DNA from: Streptomyces sp. ISL-94
Lineage (GTDB): Bacteria > Actinomycetota > Actinomycetes > Streptomycetales > Streptomycetaceae
Reading direction: 5' to 3'
DNA length: 64,000 bases
Assembly (NCBI RefSeq): GCF_018614075.1
Contig: NZ_JAGGOZ010000017.1
Coordinates: 29,842 to 93,841 of the forward strand
Part shown: in pieces, positions 8,390-16,569 of the stretch
Layout: each line of letters opens with the position of its first letter
Position numbering within the stretch: position 1 is the first letter of the stretch
Program-made: the position numbers and the translations under genes
The notes under the pieces: generated by a model
Databases searched by the model: none
The model's input: only the letters and a program-made list of their open reading frames with translations
Told to the model about the DNA's origin: nothing

Positions 8390-8499
8390 CGCGGCACCCT
8401 CCTCCCCGGGACACACGGTGGGAGCACCGGTGCCGCGAACTCCGCGCGCGCCCGTGCGCGGAGCCACCGTCGCCCCTGCTTCCGTGGAGTGTTTCCGCC

Positions 8500-9231
8500 A
8501 TGAAGACCTCTCGCATCTCCTTCGCCGCCGCCCTCGCCGCCGGTGCCGTCCTCGTCCTGTCCGGTCCTGCCTTCGCGCATGTCAGCGTGCAGCCCGGCGA
8601 GGCCATCAAGGGCGGCTACGCGACGATCAACTTCAAGGTCCCCAACGAGCGTGACAACGCCTCGACCACGCAGCTCGAGGTCAACTTCCCGATCGACCAG
8701 CCACTCACGTCCGTCATGCCGCAGGACATCCCCGGCTGGACCGTGACGGTCGAGAAGAGCAAGCTCGACAAGCCGCTCACCGTGCACGGCAAGCAGGTCA
8801 ACGAGGCCGTCACCAAGGTGACCTGGTCGGGCGGCAAGATCGAGCCCGGCAAGTTCCAGCAGTTCCCGGTCTCCGTCGGCAAGCTCCCCGAGAACGCCGA
8901 CCAGATGGTCTTCAAGGCGATCCAGACGTACGACAACAACGAGGTCGTCCGCTGGATCGAGGAGGCCAAGGAAGGCGCCGCGGAACCGCAGACGCCGGCT
9001 CCCGTCCTGAAGCTGACCGCCGCCAAGGGCGCGGACGACCACCACGACGCCGGTGACAAGAACGTCGACGCCAAGAACTCCGGCACGAACGGGAACGACG
9101 GGCACGGCCACGACAAGGCGGTCGGCAAGCACGGCTCCGACACGACCGCGCGCGCCCTCGGCATCGCCGGCATCGTCATCGGACTGGGCGGAGTCGCCTT
9201 CGGCATCGTCTCGCGCCGCCGCTCCGCCTGA
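8500..9231 (+). CDS. YcnI-like copper-binding membrane protein (DUF1775)
   Basis: A 243-residue exported protein of the DUF1775/YcnI family. A signal peptide (MKTSRISFAAALAAGAVLVLSG, then PAFA) is followed directly by His27 (HVSVQP); in this family the new N-terminal His helps coordinate Cu(II). The beta-sandwich domain covers about 27-170 (GGYATINFKVPNERD, DIPGWTVTVE, WSGGKIEPGKFQQFPVSVG). A polar His/Asp/Gly linker (DDHHDAGDKNVDAK, NDGHGHDKAVG) leads to a C-terminal anchor (ALGIAGIVIGLGGVAFGIV) and RRR. It heads the sco-ecuC-copCD-dtpA run and probably gathers or buffers copper outside the membrane. The stop codon starts a 9-bp triplicate (9229-9255). Confidence 0.9.
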   Translation: MKTSRISFAAALAAGAVLVLSGPAFAHVSVQPGEAIKGGYATINFKVPNERDNASTTQLEVNFPIDQPLTSVMPQDIPGWTVTVEKSKLDKPLTVHGKQVNEAVTKVTWSGGKIEPGKFQQFPVSVGKLPENADQMVFKAIQTYDNNEVVRWIEEAKEGAAEPQTPAPVLKLTAAKGADDHHDAGDKNVDAKNSGTNGNDGHGHDKAVGKHGSDTTARALGIAGIVIGLGGVAFGIVSRRRSA

Positions 9232-9255
9232 TCCACCTGATCCACCTGATCCACC
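9229..9255 (+). repeat. 9-bp triplicate beginning with the DUF1775 stop codon
   Basis: TGATCCACC occurs three times in tandem. The first TGA is the stop codon of the DUF1775 gene, and the 9-base period keeps the next two TGAs in the same frame. Confidence 0.85.
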
Positions 9256-9322
9256 GCGCCCGTAGACCAGGCGCTCAAGACCATCCGCAAACCTCCACCT
9301 CCCCGATCCCAGGGACATCTCC

Positions 9323-9976
9323 ATGCGCACCACACGTGTGACGGTCGCCGCTCTTCTCGCGGCGGCCGCGCTCACCCTCACCGCCTGCGGCGGCGAAGCC
9401 GCCAAGACCGCCTCGGTCACCCAGATCAGCGGCGGCCAGAACAACGCCAAGGCCGGAACCGTCCTGGACCGCCCCTTCACCAAGCCGGAGCTGGTCCTGA
9501 CGGACACCACCGGCAAGCCGTGGAACCTGCGCGAGCAGACCAAGGGCAAGCCGACACTCATCTACTTCGGCTACACGAACTGCCCCGACGTGTGCCCGCT
9601 GACAATGAGCAACATCGCCGTCGCCAAGAAGTCGCTCCCGAAGGCGGACCAGGACAACCTCCGGATCGTCTTCGTCACCACCGACCCCGAAAGGGACACT
9701 CCCGCCTCCCTCGGCGCGTGGCTCAAGGCCCAGGACCCGTCCTTCACCGGACTGACCGGGCAGTTCGCCACCATCCAGGCTGCCGCGCGCTCGCTCGGCA
9801 TCGGCATCGAGGCCGCCACGAAGGAAGCCGACGGCAGCGTCGTCTCCATGCACGGTGCCCAGGTCATCGCGTTCTCGCCCAAGACGGACGAGGGCTACGT
9901 GCTCTACGGCGAGGGCACCACCGTCGACGACTACACCAAGGACCTGCCGGAGATCATCAAGGGAGAGAACCCGTGA
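9323..9976 (+). CDS. sco: Sco/SenC copper chaperone lipoprotein
   Basis: A 217-residue membrane-anchored thioredoxin-fold protein that delivers copper to cuproenzymes. The lipobox LTAC places the lipidated Cys at residue 22. The copper site is complete: CPDVC (C87, C91) and His177 in VSMHGAQV. The core has YFGYTNCPDVCPLTMSN and VFVTTDPERDTPASLGAWL. In S. lividans the equivalent Sco passes copper towards the Cu_A centre of cytochrome oxidase and the radical oxidase GlxA, and affects morphogenesis. Here it is followed by a chaperone gene with a 4-base overlap (GTGA), indicating translational coupling within the copper operon. Confidence 0.93.
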   Translation: MRTTRVTVAALLAAAALTLTACGGEAAKTASVTQISGGQNNAKAGTVLDRPFTKPELVLTDTTGKPWNLREQTKGKPTLIYFGYTNCPDVCPLTMSNIAVAKKSLPKADQDNLRIVFVTTDPERDTPASLGAWLKAQDPSFTGLTGQFATIQAAARSLGIGIEAATKEADGSVVSMHGAQVIAFSPKTDEGYVLYGEGTTVDDYTKDLPEIIKGENP

Positions 9977-10464
9977 CCGCCCGCACCACCCGCACCCTGG
10001 CCGCCGCCTTCTCCCTGACGGCAGCCCTCGCCATATCGGGCTGCTCCGCCTCCTCGGAGGACGCGGCCAAGCCCTCGATGAAGGTCAGCGGCGCCTTCAT
10101 GCCGCAGCCCGTCAACGACAAGATGGCCGGCGCGTTCATGGTCATCGAGAACGACTCCAAGACCGCCGACAGGCTCACCGGTGTCACCTCCACGCTCTCC
10201 GACGATCTCCAGATCCACGAGACCAAGGACCAGAAGATGCAGCAGGTCCCGTCCCTGGACGTGCCTGCCCACGGTGAACTCAGGCTGGAGCGCGGCGGCA
10301 GCCACGTCATGTTCATGGGGCTCAAGAGCACCCCCGAGGTCGGCGACAAGGTCACCGTCGAGCTGCGCTTCGAGAAGGCCGATCCCGTAAAGGTCGAGCT
10401 CGACGTGAAGGAACGGACGTACACCGCGCAGGCTCCGGCATCCACCGCCGGCAGCGCCCACTGA
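9973..10464 (+). CDS. ecuC: PCu(A)C-type extracytoplasmic copper chaperone
   Basis: A 163-residue lipoprotein (lipobox ISGC, C24) of the PCu(A)C family. Candidate Cu(I) ligands are H82, M89, H111 and M113 (IHETKDQKM and SHVMFMG). The M89-x21-H111-x-M113 spacing is canonical, but the first spacing is H-x6-M rather than the usual x10, so the loop is shorter. The likely partner is the Sco protein encoded immediately upstream, with GTG 9973 overlapping its TGA. By position it matches S. lividans ECuC, described as passing copper to Sco. CopCD follows after 22 bases. Copper delivery to secreted or membrane enzymes is inferred from these parallels. Confidence 0.9.
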   Translation: MTARTTRTLAAAFSLTAALAISGCSASSEDAAKPSMKVSGAFMPQPVNDKMAGAFMVIENDSKTADRLTGVTSTLSDDLQIHETKDQKMQQVPSLDVPAHGELRLERGGSHVMFMGLKSTPEVGDKVTVELRFEKADPVKVELDVKERTYTAQAPASTAGSAH

Positions 10465-10486
10465 CGGACCGAGGAACCGACACTCC

Positions 10487-12505
10487 ATGACGGCCACCGC
10501 CCCCGCCTCCTCCCTGGCCCGCACCCGCGCCACGGCACTCCTGCCGCGGCTCGCGCTGGTCCTCGCAGCCCTGCTGGCAACCCTGTTCACCGCGGCCTCC
10601 CCGGCCACGGCGCACGCCGCACTCACCGCGAGCGACCCCAAGGACGGGGCGGTGGTCGCCACGGCGCCCGCCCAGGTCACGCTCTCGTTCTCGGAGCAGG
10701 TCGCCATGGGCGACGACTCCATCCGCGTCCTGGACCCCAAGGGCAAGCGCGTGGACACCGGTGAACTGCGCGACTTGTGCAGCGGGAGCACCGTCCGCTA
10801 CGGCACCGCCCTGCAGTCCGGCCTGCCCAACGGCACCTACACCGTTGCCTGGCAGGCCGTCTCCGCCGACAGCCACCCGGTCTCCGGTGCCTTCACCTTT
10901 TCCGTCGGCGAGCCCTCGGCCACCGAGGTCGCCCTCCCCACCCGGCAGGCGGGCGGCGGTCCGGTCGGCATCGCGTACGGGATCGCCCGCTACCTCTCCT
11001 ACGCCGGCTTCACCGTCCTCGTCGGCGGCTCCGCCTTCATCCTGCTGTGCTGGCGCCGGGGCGCCGCCGAGCGGCCGCTCCAGAAGCTGGTTCTGCGCGC
11101 CTGGGTCACCCTGACCGCGGCCACCCTGACGATGCTGGTGCTCCGCGGGCCGTACACCGGGTCCGGGAAGTTCGCCGACGCCTTCGACCTCGACGCCCTC
11201 AAGGCCGTCCTGGAAACCAAGACGGGCGCCTCCCTGGTCTCCCGGCTGCTCCTGCTCGGCGCTGCGGCCCTCTTCATCGCGGTGCTCTTCGGCGTCTACG
11301 CACGCCGGGTACAGGGCTCCGCGTCTGCGTCCGGCTCCGACTCGGAATCTGCGGCCGGCTCCGGCTCCGCCGAGGAGGCCAAGGACACCAGCGACCTCGC
11401 CTTCGGCCTGGCCATCGGCGGCGCGGTTTTGTCCGGCGGCATCGCCGCCACCTGGGCCCTGTCGGAGCACGCCTCCACCGGTATCCAGCCCGCCATCGCC
11501 ATGCCCGCCGACATCCTGCATCTGCTGGCCGTCGCCGCCTGGCTGGGCGGGCTCGCCGCGCTGCTCATCGCCCTGCACAGGATTCCCGGTATCGAGCGGG
11601 CCGCTGTCCGGCGCTTCTCCCGGGTGGCCTTTGTCAGTGTCCTGGTGCTCACCGCCACCGGCGTCTACCAGTCCTGGCGCCAGCTCGGCAGCTGGTCCGC
11701 CCTCACCGGCACCGACTACGGACGGCTCTTGCTCGTCAAGGCCGGCCTGGTCGCCGTCCTCGTGGGGATCGCCTCCGTGTCCCGGAGGTGGACCGCGCGG
11801 CTCGCCGACGCCGACGCCGACGCCCGAGAGGCTGACGAGGCAGCCGCTGAGGTCGACACCGGGCGGGCTGCGCTGGTCCTCGCGCCGCGCGATGTTTCAC
11901 GTGAAACACAGCCCGTCGCCGTCCCCGCCGACCCCCAGCGCGCCGCGCAGCTCGCCCGGCAGCAGGCCGCCCGTGAGAACGCGCGTCGGAAGCAGGTCCG
12001 GGACGCCGATCCGGACCGTGCCGGACTGCGCCGCTCCGTCCTCGCCGAGGCGGGCATCGCCGTGGTCCTGCTGGCCGTCACCACGGTCCTCACCAGCACC
12101 GAACCGGGGCGCACCGTGGAACGGGAGACCGGCCGCGCCGGGGCCACCACCGCCGTTCCCGACCGTGCCGTCAAGGTCACCCTGCCCTTCGACACCGGCG
12201 GCCAGAACGGCAAGGGCACCATCCGCCTCGAGCTCGACCCGGGCCGGGTGGGAGCCAACACCCTGCACCTCTGGGCCGAGTCCGGTGACGGCAAGCCCTT
12301 CGACCTCCCCGAGGTCAAGGTGTCCTTCACCCTTCCCGCGAAGGACATCGGTCCCCTGCCGCTCATCCCCGAGCAGGCCGTCCCCGGACACTGGACCGCG
12401 TCCGGGGTTCAGTTGCCGCTCGCCGGCGAATGGCGCATCGACGTGACCCTCCGCACCTCCGACATCGACCAGACGACCGTCCAGAAGACCGTGAAGATCG
12501 GCTGA
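10487..12505 (+). CDS. copCD: CopC-CopD fusion copper transport protein
   Basis: A 672-residue membrane protein. A signal sequence ends at ATAHA, so the CopC-like domain begins at about His43 (HAALTASDPKDG) and runs to about 140, with DSHPVSGAF as the second conserved His region. The CopD part (about 160-430) has roughly eight membrane segments, including ILHLLAVAAWLGGLAALLIAL. A long acidic/basic cytoplasmic loop (about 440-520) follows, then a last helix (SVLAEAGIAVVLLAVTTVLT) and an extracytoplasmic beta-rich C-terminal domain (KVTLPFDTGGQNGKGTIRLEL). The family takes copper from the outside across the membrane. The loop is interrupted in DNA by a parS site at 11893-11908, read as DVSRETQ. 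Confidence 0.92.
   Translation: MTATAPASSLARTRATALLPRLALVLAALLATLFTAASPATAHAALTASDPKDGAVVATAPAQVTLSFSEQVAMGDDSIRVLDPKGKRVDTGELRDLCSGSTVRYGTALQSGLPNGTYTVAWQAVSADSHPVSGAFTFSVGEPSATEVALPTRQAGGGPVGIAYGIARYLSYAGFTVLVGGSAFILLCWRRGAAERPLQKLVLRAWVTLTAATLTMLVLRGPYTGSGKFADAFDLDALKAVLETKTGASLVSRLLLLGAAALFIAVLFGVYARRVQGSASASGSDSESAAGSGSAEEAKDTSDLAFGLAIGGAVLSGGIAATWALSEHASTGIQPAIAMPADILHLLAVAAWLGGLAALLIALHRIPGIERAAVRRFSRVAFVSVLVLTATGVYQSWRQLGSWSALTGTDYGRLLLVKAGLVAVLVGIASVSRRWTARLADADADAREADEAAAEVDTGRAALVLAPRDVSRETQPVAVPADPQRAAQLARQQAARENARRKQVRDADPDRAGLRRSVLAEAGIAVVLLAVTTVLTSTEPGRTVERETGRAGATTAVPDRAVKVTLPFDTGGQNGKGTIRLELDPGRVGANTLHLWAESGDGKPFDLPEVKVSFTLPAKDIGPLPLIPEQAVPGHWTASGVQLPLAGEWRIDVTLRTSDIDQTTVQKTVKIG
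11893..11908. promoter_or_regulatory. parS: parS site 1, inside copCD
   Basis: Perfect 16-bp palindrome TGTTTCACGTGAAACA, the ParB-binding sequence known from Streptomyces. It lies within the coding sequence of the CopCD cytoplasmic loop, translated as VSRET. Confidence 0.93.
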
Positions 12506-12510
12506 ACAGC

Positions 12511-13788
12511 GTGACCGAGAGCAACCCCGACATCGAGATCTCCCGGCGCCGACTGCTGGGCACCGTCGGCGCCGCGGGCGCCGCCGGGCTCGCGCTCGGC
12601 GCCACGGGCGGCGCCCTGGCGCACGCCGCGCTCGCCGACTCCGGGAGCGGCTCCGGGTCAGGGGCCGCCGGAAGCCTGACCTCCCTCGGCGCCACCCAGG
12701 TCGCCTTCCACGGTGATCACCAGGCCGGCATCACCACACCCCTGCAGGCCAAGGGTCACCTCGTCGCCTTCGACCTCGTGGGCGGCGCGGGCCGTACGGA
12801 GGCCGCCGCACTGATGCGGCGCTGGTCCGACACCGCCCGCAGGCTCATGGCGGGAGGGACCTCCGGGTCCTCCGACACCGGTATCGCCCTCGACGCCGGC
12901 CCCTCCTCCCTCACGGTCACCTTCGGGTTCGGCCACTCCTTCTTCGAGCGCACCGGCCTCACCGCCCGGCGTCCCGTGGCCTTGGACCCGCTGCCGGACT
13001 TCTCGTCCGACCGGCTCGACGCCCAGCGCAGCAACGGCGATCTGTGGGTCCAGATCGGAGCGAACGACGGGCTCGTCGCCTTCCACGCGCTGCGCGCCCT
13101 GCAGAAGGACGCCGGGGACGCCGCCCGCGTCCGCTGGCAGATGAACGGCTTCAACCGGTCCCCCGGCGCCACCGGCACACCGATGACCGCCCGCAACCTC
13201 ATGGGGCAGATCGACGGCACCGGGAATCCGAAGCCCTCGGAGCCCGACTTCGACAAGCGGATCTTCGTCCCCGGCGCGGGCCCCGGGCCGGCCGAGCACT
13301 CCTGGATGGCCGGGGGCTCGTACGCGGTGGTGCGGCGCATCCGGATGCTCCTCGACGACTGGGACAAGCAGTCGCTCGCCCAGCAGGAGCAGGTCATCGG
13401 CCGTACCAAGGCCACGGGGGCGCCGCTGACCGGCGGCGGCGAAACCACCGAGATGGCACTCGACAAGATCGGCCCCGACGGCAAGCCGGTCATCCCGTCC
13501 AACGCCCACGCGCGGATCTCCGCCCCCGAGCAGAACGGCGGGGCCGCCATGCTGCGGCGCCCCTTCTCCTTCCACGACGGGATCGGCGCCGACGGCACTC
13601 CCGACGCCGGACTCCTCTTCGTCTGCTGGCAGGCCGACCCGCTGCGCGGATTCGTCCCCGTCCAGCGCAAGCTCGACCGCGGGGACGCGCTGTCGCAGTT
13701 CATCAGGCACGAGTCCAGCGGCCTGTACGCGGTCCCGCCCGGCCCGCGCACCGGCGAGTACGTAGGGCAACGCCTGCTCGAAGGGTGA
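12511..13788 (+). CDS. dtpA: Tat-exported DyP-type haem peroxidase
   Basis: A 425-residue dye-decolourising peroxidase. The twin-arginine signal SRRRLLGTVGAAGAAGLALG sits at residues 11-30; GTG 12511 lies five bases after the copCD stop. The DyP motif GQIDGTGNP carries the catalytic Asp, and NAHARISAPE with RPFSFHDG covers the proximal haem His region. The mature enzyme folds with haem in the cytoplasm and is exported by Tat. In S. lividans the corresponding DtpA is a Tat substrate needed for GlxA maturation and aerial development, which fits its place at the end of a copper-chaperone operon. The pheA start follows after 43 bases but has its own -10 element. Confidence 0.93.
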   Translation: MTESNPDIEISRRRLLGTVGAAGAAGLALGATGGALAHAALADSGSGSGSGAAGSLTSLGATQVAFHGDHQAGITTPLQAKGHLVAFDLVGGAGRTEAAALMRRWSDTARRLMAGGTSGSSDTGIALDAGPSSLTVTFGFGHSFFERTGLTARRPVALDPLPDFSSDRLDAQRSNGDLWVQIGANDGLVAFHALRALQKDAGDAARVRWQMNGFNRSPGATGTPMTARNLMGQIDGTGNPKPSEPDFDKRIFVPGAGPGPAEHSWMAGGSYAVVRRIRMLLDDWDKQSLAQQEQVIGRTKATGAPLTGGGETTEMALDKIGPDGKPVIPSNAHARISAPEQNGGAAMLRRPFSFHDGIGADGTPDAGLLFVCWQADPLRGFVPVQRKLDRGDALSQFIRHESSGLYAVPPGPRTGEYVGQRLLEG

Positions 13789-13819
13789 ACAAGCACCCCT
13801 CGGGGCGCTGCCCCGGCAT

Positions 13820-13825
13820 TAGGCT
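13820..13825 (+). promoter_or_regulatory. -10 element giving a leaderless pheA transcript
   Basis: TAGGCT ends exactly six bases before the pheA ATG (13832), placing the expected transcription start at or next to the start codon. No ribosome-binding site is visible upstream of that ATG, which supports leaderless expression. Confidence 0.5.
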
Positions 13826-13831
13826 GATCGC

Positions 13832-14767
13832 ATGTCGGCCACCCGCTTCACGTATCTCGGTCCCGAGGGCACTTTCACCGAAGCCGCCCTGCGTACGCTG
13901 CCGGAAGCCGCCACCCGGGAGCTCATCCCGATGGTGTCGGTGCCGGCCGCGCTGGACGCCGTGCGCAACGGTGAGGCCGCGGCTGCCCTGGTGCCGATCG
14001 AGAACTCCGTCGAGGGCGGGGTCACCGCCACCCTGGACGAGCTGGCCGCCGGCGAGCCCCTGATGATCTACCGCGAGGTGCTGCTGCCCATCGCCTTCGC
14101 GCTGCTTGTCCGGCCCGGAACCGCCCTGTCCGACGTCAAGACCGTCACCGGGCACCCGGTGGCCCAGCCCCAGGTGCGCAACTGGCTGCGGGCCAATCTG
14201 CCCGACGCGATGTGGGAGTCGGCCGCCTCGAACGCCGACGGCGCCCGGCTGGTGCAGGAGGGCCGCTTCGACGCCGCCTTCGCGGGCGAGTTCGCCGCCG
14301 CGACCTACGGCCTGGTCCCGCTGGTCACCGAGATCCACGACGCGGAGAACGCCGAGACCCGGTTCGTGCTCGTCGGGCGGCCCGCCCGGCCCGCGGCCCC
14401 GACCGGCGCGGACAAGACCTCGGTCGTGCTGTGGCTCGGCGACGACCACCCCGGTGCGCTGCTGGAGCTCCTCCAGGAGTTCGCCGTGCGCGGGGTCAAC
14501 CTGATGCTGATCCAGTCCCGGCCGACGGGCCAGGGCATCGGCAACTACTGCTTCGCGGTCGACGCCGAGGGCCATGTCTCCGACCGCCGCGTCAGCGAGG
14601 CCCTCATGGGTCTCAAGAGGACGTGCCCGCACGTCCGCTTCCTCGGTTCCTATCCCCGCGCGGGCGTCGCTCAGGGTGACGGGCGTGCCCCCAGGCCGGG
14701 TACCTCCGACGGTGACTTCACGGCGGCCTCCGACTGGCTGGCGCGCTGCCTCGACGGTCGTCCGTAG
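13832..14767 (+). CDS. pheA: prephenate dehydratase
   Basis: A 311-residue monofunctional enzyme converting prephenate to phenylpyruvate in phenylalanine synthesis. The periplasmic-binding-like catalytic lobes (1-185) have YLGPEGTFTEAAL at the start and the signature TRF at 176-178 (ENAETRFVLVG). A C-terminal ACT domain (about 195-275, HPGALLELLQEFAVRGVNLMLIQSRP) gives phenylalanine feedback; the usual ESRP is QSRP here. The final 30 residues are a variable tail. No chorismate mutase domain is present. An aminotransferase able to complete the pathway may be the HisC-like gene at 46168-47247. The gene is followed by a 524-base gap with DnaA boxes. Confidence 0.95.
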   Translation: MSATRFTYLGPEGTFTEAALRTLPEAATRELIPMVSVPAALDAVRNGEAAAALVPIENSVEGGVTATLDELAAGEPLMIYREVLLPIAFALLVRPGTALSDVKTVTGHPVAQPQVRNWLRANLPDAMWESAASNADGARLVQEGRFDAAFAGEFAAATYGLVPLVTEIHDAENAETRFVLVGRPARPAAPTGADKTSVVLWLGDDHPGALLELLQEFAVRGVNLMLIQSRPTGQGIGNYCFAVDAEGHVSDRRVSEALMGLKRTCPHVRFLGSYPRAGVAQGDGRAPRPGTSDGDFTAASDWLARCLDGRP

Positions 14768-14789
14768 GACTTCGTCACTGTCCACAGAG

Positions 14790-14798
14790 TTATCCACA
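14790..14798 (+). promoter_or_regulatory. DnaA box TTATCCACA
   Basis: Perfect match to the DnaA 9-mer, immediately preceded by a one-mismatch copy (CTGTCCACA, 14778-14786) with a 3-base gap. Confidence 0.8.
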
Positions 14799-15048
14799 GG
14801 CCAAGAGGGGGACCTGGGGACAAGTCGACACAGCGGCACGACAAGGTCGACATATCGGTCGGGCGACCCAGGTTTCGCGCTGGGGAGCGAAAGGTGAACG
14901 GCGTCACCCACGTATCAGGGATCAACTCTTTGGGGCGAGTCATTCCCACCCGAATGAGTGTGTGAGGGTGGTTTGAACCCTGATTCGCCCCGAGGGTCGG
15001 CCGCTCGCGATTGATCTATTTCCGTGTCCACAGATGCAGCCCACAGCC

Positions 15049-15057
15049 TGTGGATAA
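15049..15057 (-). promoter_or_regulatory. DnaA box TTATCCACA (minus strand)
   Basis: Reads TGTGGATAA on the plus strand. It lies 16 bases after the near-box GTGTCCACA (15024-15032) and in the same orientation as the next box. Confidence 0.8.
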
Positions 15058-15078
15058 GGTGGGGGCAGCAGAAATTCC

Positions 15079-15087
15079 TGTGGACAA
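15079..15087 (-). promoter_or_regulatory. DnaA box TTGTCCACA (minus strand)
   Basis: Reads TGTGGACAA on the plus strand, the preferred streptomycete DnaA 9-mer. Start-to-start distance to the previous box is 30 bases, about three helical turns. Confidence 0.8.
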
Positions 15088-15279
15088 GGAACGCCCTCCG
15101 GTGCTGCTCAGGACCTCCTCGGCCGTCGGCGTTGGGCCCCCTTTCGGGGAATGGGCCGCTTTATCGACCGCCCGAGAGGGATCACTTCCAGCCGACCGCC
15201 AAGACTTATCCATTCACGGCAATTGGGACATAGCGACACGCAGCGTGATATCGGTGTGATCCCAGGAACCCCAGCCCGG

Positions 15280-15285
15280 TAGCCT
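15280..15285 (+). promoter_or_regulatory. -10 element close to the serS start
   Basis: TAGCCT ends six bases before GTG 15292. The intervening bases contain GGAGGG but too close to the GTG to act as a normal ribosome site, so a leaderless or nearly leaderless message is likely. Confidence 0.45.
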
Positions 15286-15291
15286 GGAGGG

Positions 15292-16569
15292 GTGATTGAC
15301 CTCCGGCTGCTCCGTGAAGACCCTGACCGTGTCCGCGCCTCGCAGCGCGCCCGTGGAGAGGACGTCGAACTCGTCGACGCACTGCTCTCCGCCGACGAGC
15401 GCCGCAGGTCCTCAGGCATGCGCTTCGACGAACTGCGCAATGAGCAGAAGTCCCTGGGCAAGCTCATCCCCAAGGCCTCCCCGGAGGAGCGGGCGGAGCT
15501 GCTGAAGCGGGCCGAGCAGCTCAAGCAGGACGTCAAGGCGGCCGAGGCCGAGCAGAACGAGGCCGACGAGGCCGCCAAGAAGCTCCTGCTCCAGCTCGGC
15601 AACATCGTCCACGAGGACGTCCCGGTCGGCGGCGAGGAGGACTTCACCGTCCTGGAGACGCACGGCACCATCCGCGACTTCGCCGCCGAGGGCTTCGAGC
15701 CCAAGGACCACCTGGAGCTCGGCGAATCGCTGGGCGCCATCGACGTCGAGCGCGGCGCAAAGGTGTCGGGCTCGCGCTTCTACTACCTCACCGGAGTGGG
15801 CGCCCTGCTGGAGCTGGCCCTGGTCAACGCCGCCATCGCGCAGGCCACCGAAGCCGGATTCATCCCGATGCTCACCCCCGCCCTGGTCCGCCCGCGCGCC
15901 ATGGAGGGCACCGGCTTCCTCGGCCAGGCCGCGGAGAACGTGTACCACCTGGAGAAGGACGACTACTACCTGGTCGGCACCTCCGAGGTCCCGCTCGCCG
16001 CGTACCACATGGACGAGATCATCGACGGCGACAAGCTGCCGCTGCGGTACGCCGGCTTCTCGCCGTGCTTCCGCCGCGAGGCCGGTACGTACGGCAAGGA
16101 CACCCGCGGCATCTTCCGCGTCCACCAGTTCGACAAGGTCGAGATGTTCTCGTACGTCGCGCCGGAGGAGGCCGAAGCCGAGCACCAGCGCCTCCTGGAG
16201 TGGGAGAAGCAGTGGCTGACCAGCCTGGAGCTGCCGTTCCAGGTGATCGACGTCGCCACCGGTGACCTGGGCGCCTCCGCCTCCCGCAAGTTCGACTGCG
16301 AGGCGTGGATCCCGACCCAGGGCAAGTACCGCGAGCTGACCTCCGCCTCGAACTGCGACGGCTTCCAGGCCCGCCGTCTGTCGATCCGCTACCGCGACGG
16401 CAAGAAGACCCAGCCGCTGTCCACGCTGAACGGCACGCTGTGCGCTGTGCCGCGCACGATCGTCGCGATCCTGGAGAACCACCAGCAGGCCGACGGTTCG
16501 GTACGGGTGCCGCAGGTGCTCCGTCCGTACCTGGGCGGCCGCGAGGTCCTGGAGCCGATCACCAAGTGA
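15292..16569 (+). CDS. serS: seryl-tRNA synthetase
   Basis: A 425-residue class II aminoacyl-tRNA synthetase charging tRNA-Ser (and tRNA-Sec where present). The N-terminal antiparallel coiled coil that grips the tRNA long arm spans about 30-100 ([21 protein letters not shown]). Motif 2 is [20 protein letters not shown] with [10 protein letters not shown], and motif 3 is [19 protein letters not shown] near the C-terminus. [10 protein letters not shown] is the serine-pocket loop. Length is standard. GTG 15292 is the only start consistent with the conserved [12 protein letters not shown]-terminus. It overlaps the downstream HAD gene by four bases (GTGA). Confidence 0.97.
   Translation: MIDLRLLREDPDRVRASQRARGEDVELVDALLSADERRRSSGMRFDELRNEQKSLGKLIPKASPEERAELLKRAEQLKQDVKAAEAEQNEADEAAKKLLLQLGNIVHEDVPVGGEEDFTVLETHGTIRDFAAEGFEPKDHLELGESLGAIDVERGAKVSGSRFYYLTGVGALLELALVNAAIAQATEAGFIPMLTPALVRPRAMEGTGFLGQAAENVYHLEKDDYYLVGTSEVPLAAYHMDEIIDGDKLPLRYAGFSPCFRREAGTYGKDTRGIFRVHQFDKVEMFSYVAPEEAEAEHQRLLEWEKQWLTSLELPFQVIDVATGDLGASASRKFDCEAWIPTQGKYRELTSASNCDGFQARRLSIRYRDGKKTQPLSTLNGTLCAVPRTIVAILENHQQADGSVRVPQVLRPYLGGREVLEPITK

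Larger units (their letters stand above)
14768..15291. other. 524-base pheA-serS intergenic region with DnaA-box cluster
   Basis: No credible gene lies here. Three perfect DnaA boxes (14790-14798, 15049-15057, 15079-15087) and one-mismatch boxes at 14778-14786 (CTGTCCACA), 14815-14823 (TGGGGACAA) and 15024-15032 (GTGTCCACA) fall within 310 bases. The region also holds the serS promoter at its right end. By gene context it corresponds to what I recall as the D78 DnaA-box cluster of S. coelicolor, a high-affinity DnaA reservoir. Confidence 0.75.

Noticed and set aside
15011..15259. Possible 82-residue gene in the pheA-serS gap
   Set aside because: No ribosome site and no recognisable sequence; the frame passes through DnaA boxes, which explain the region better.
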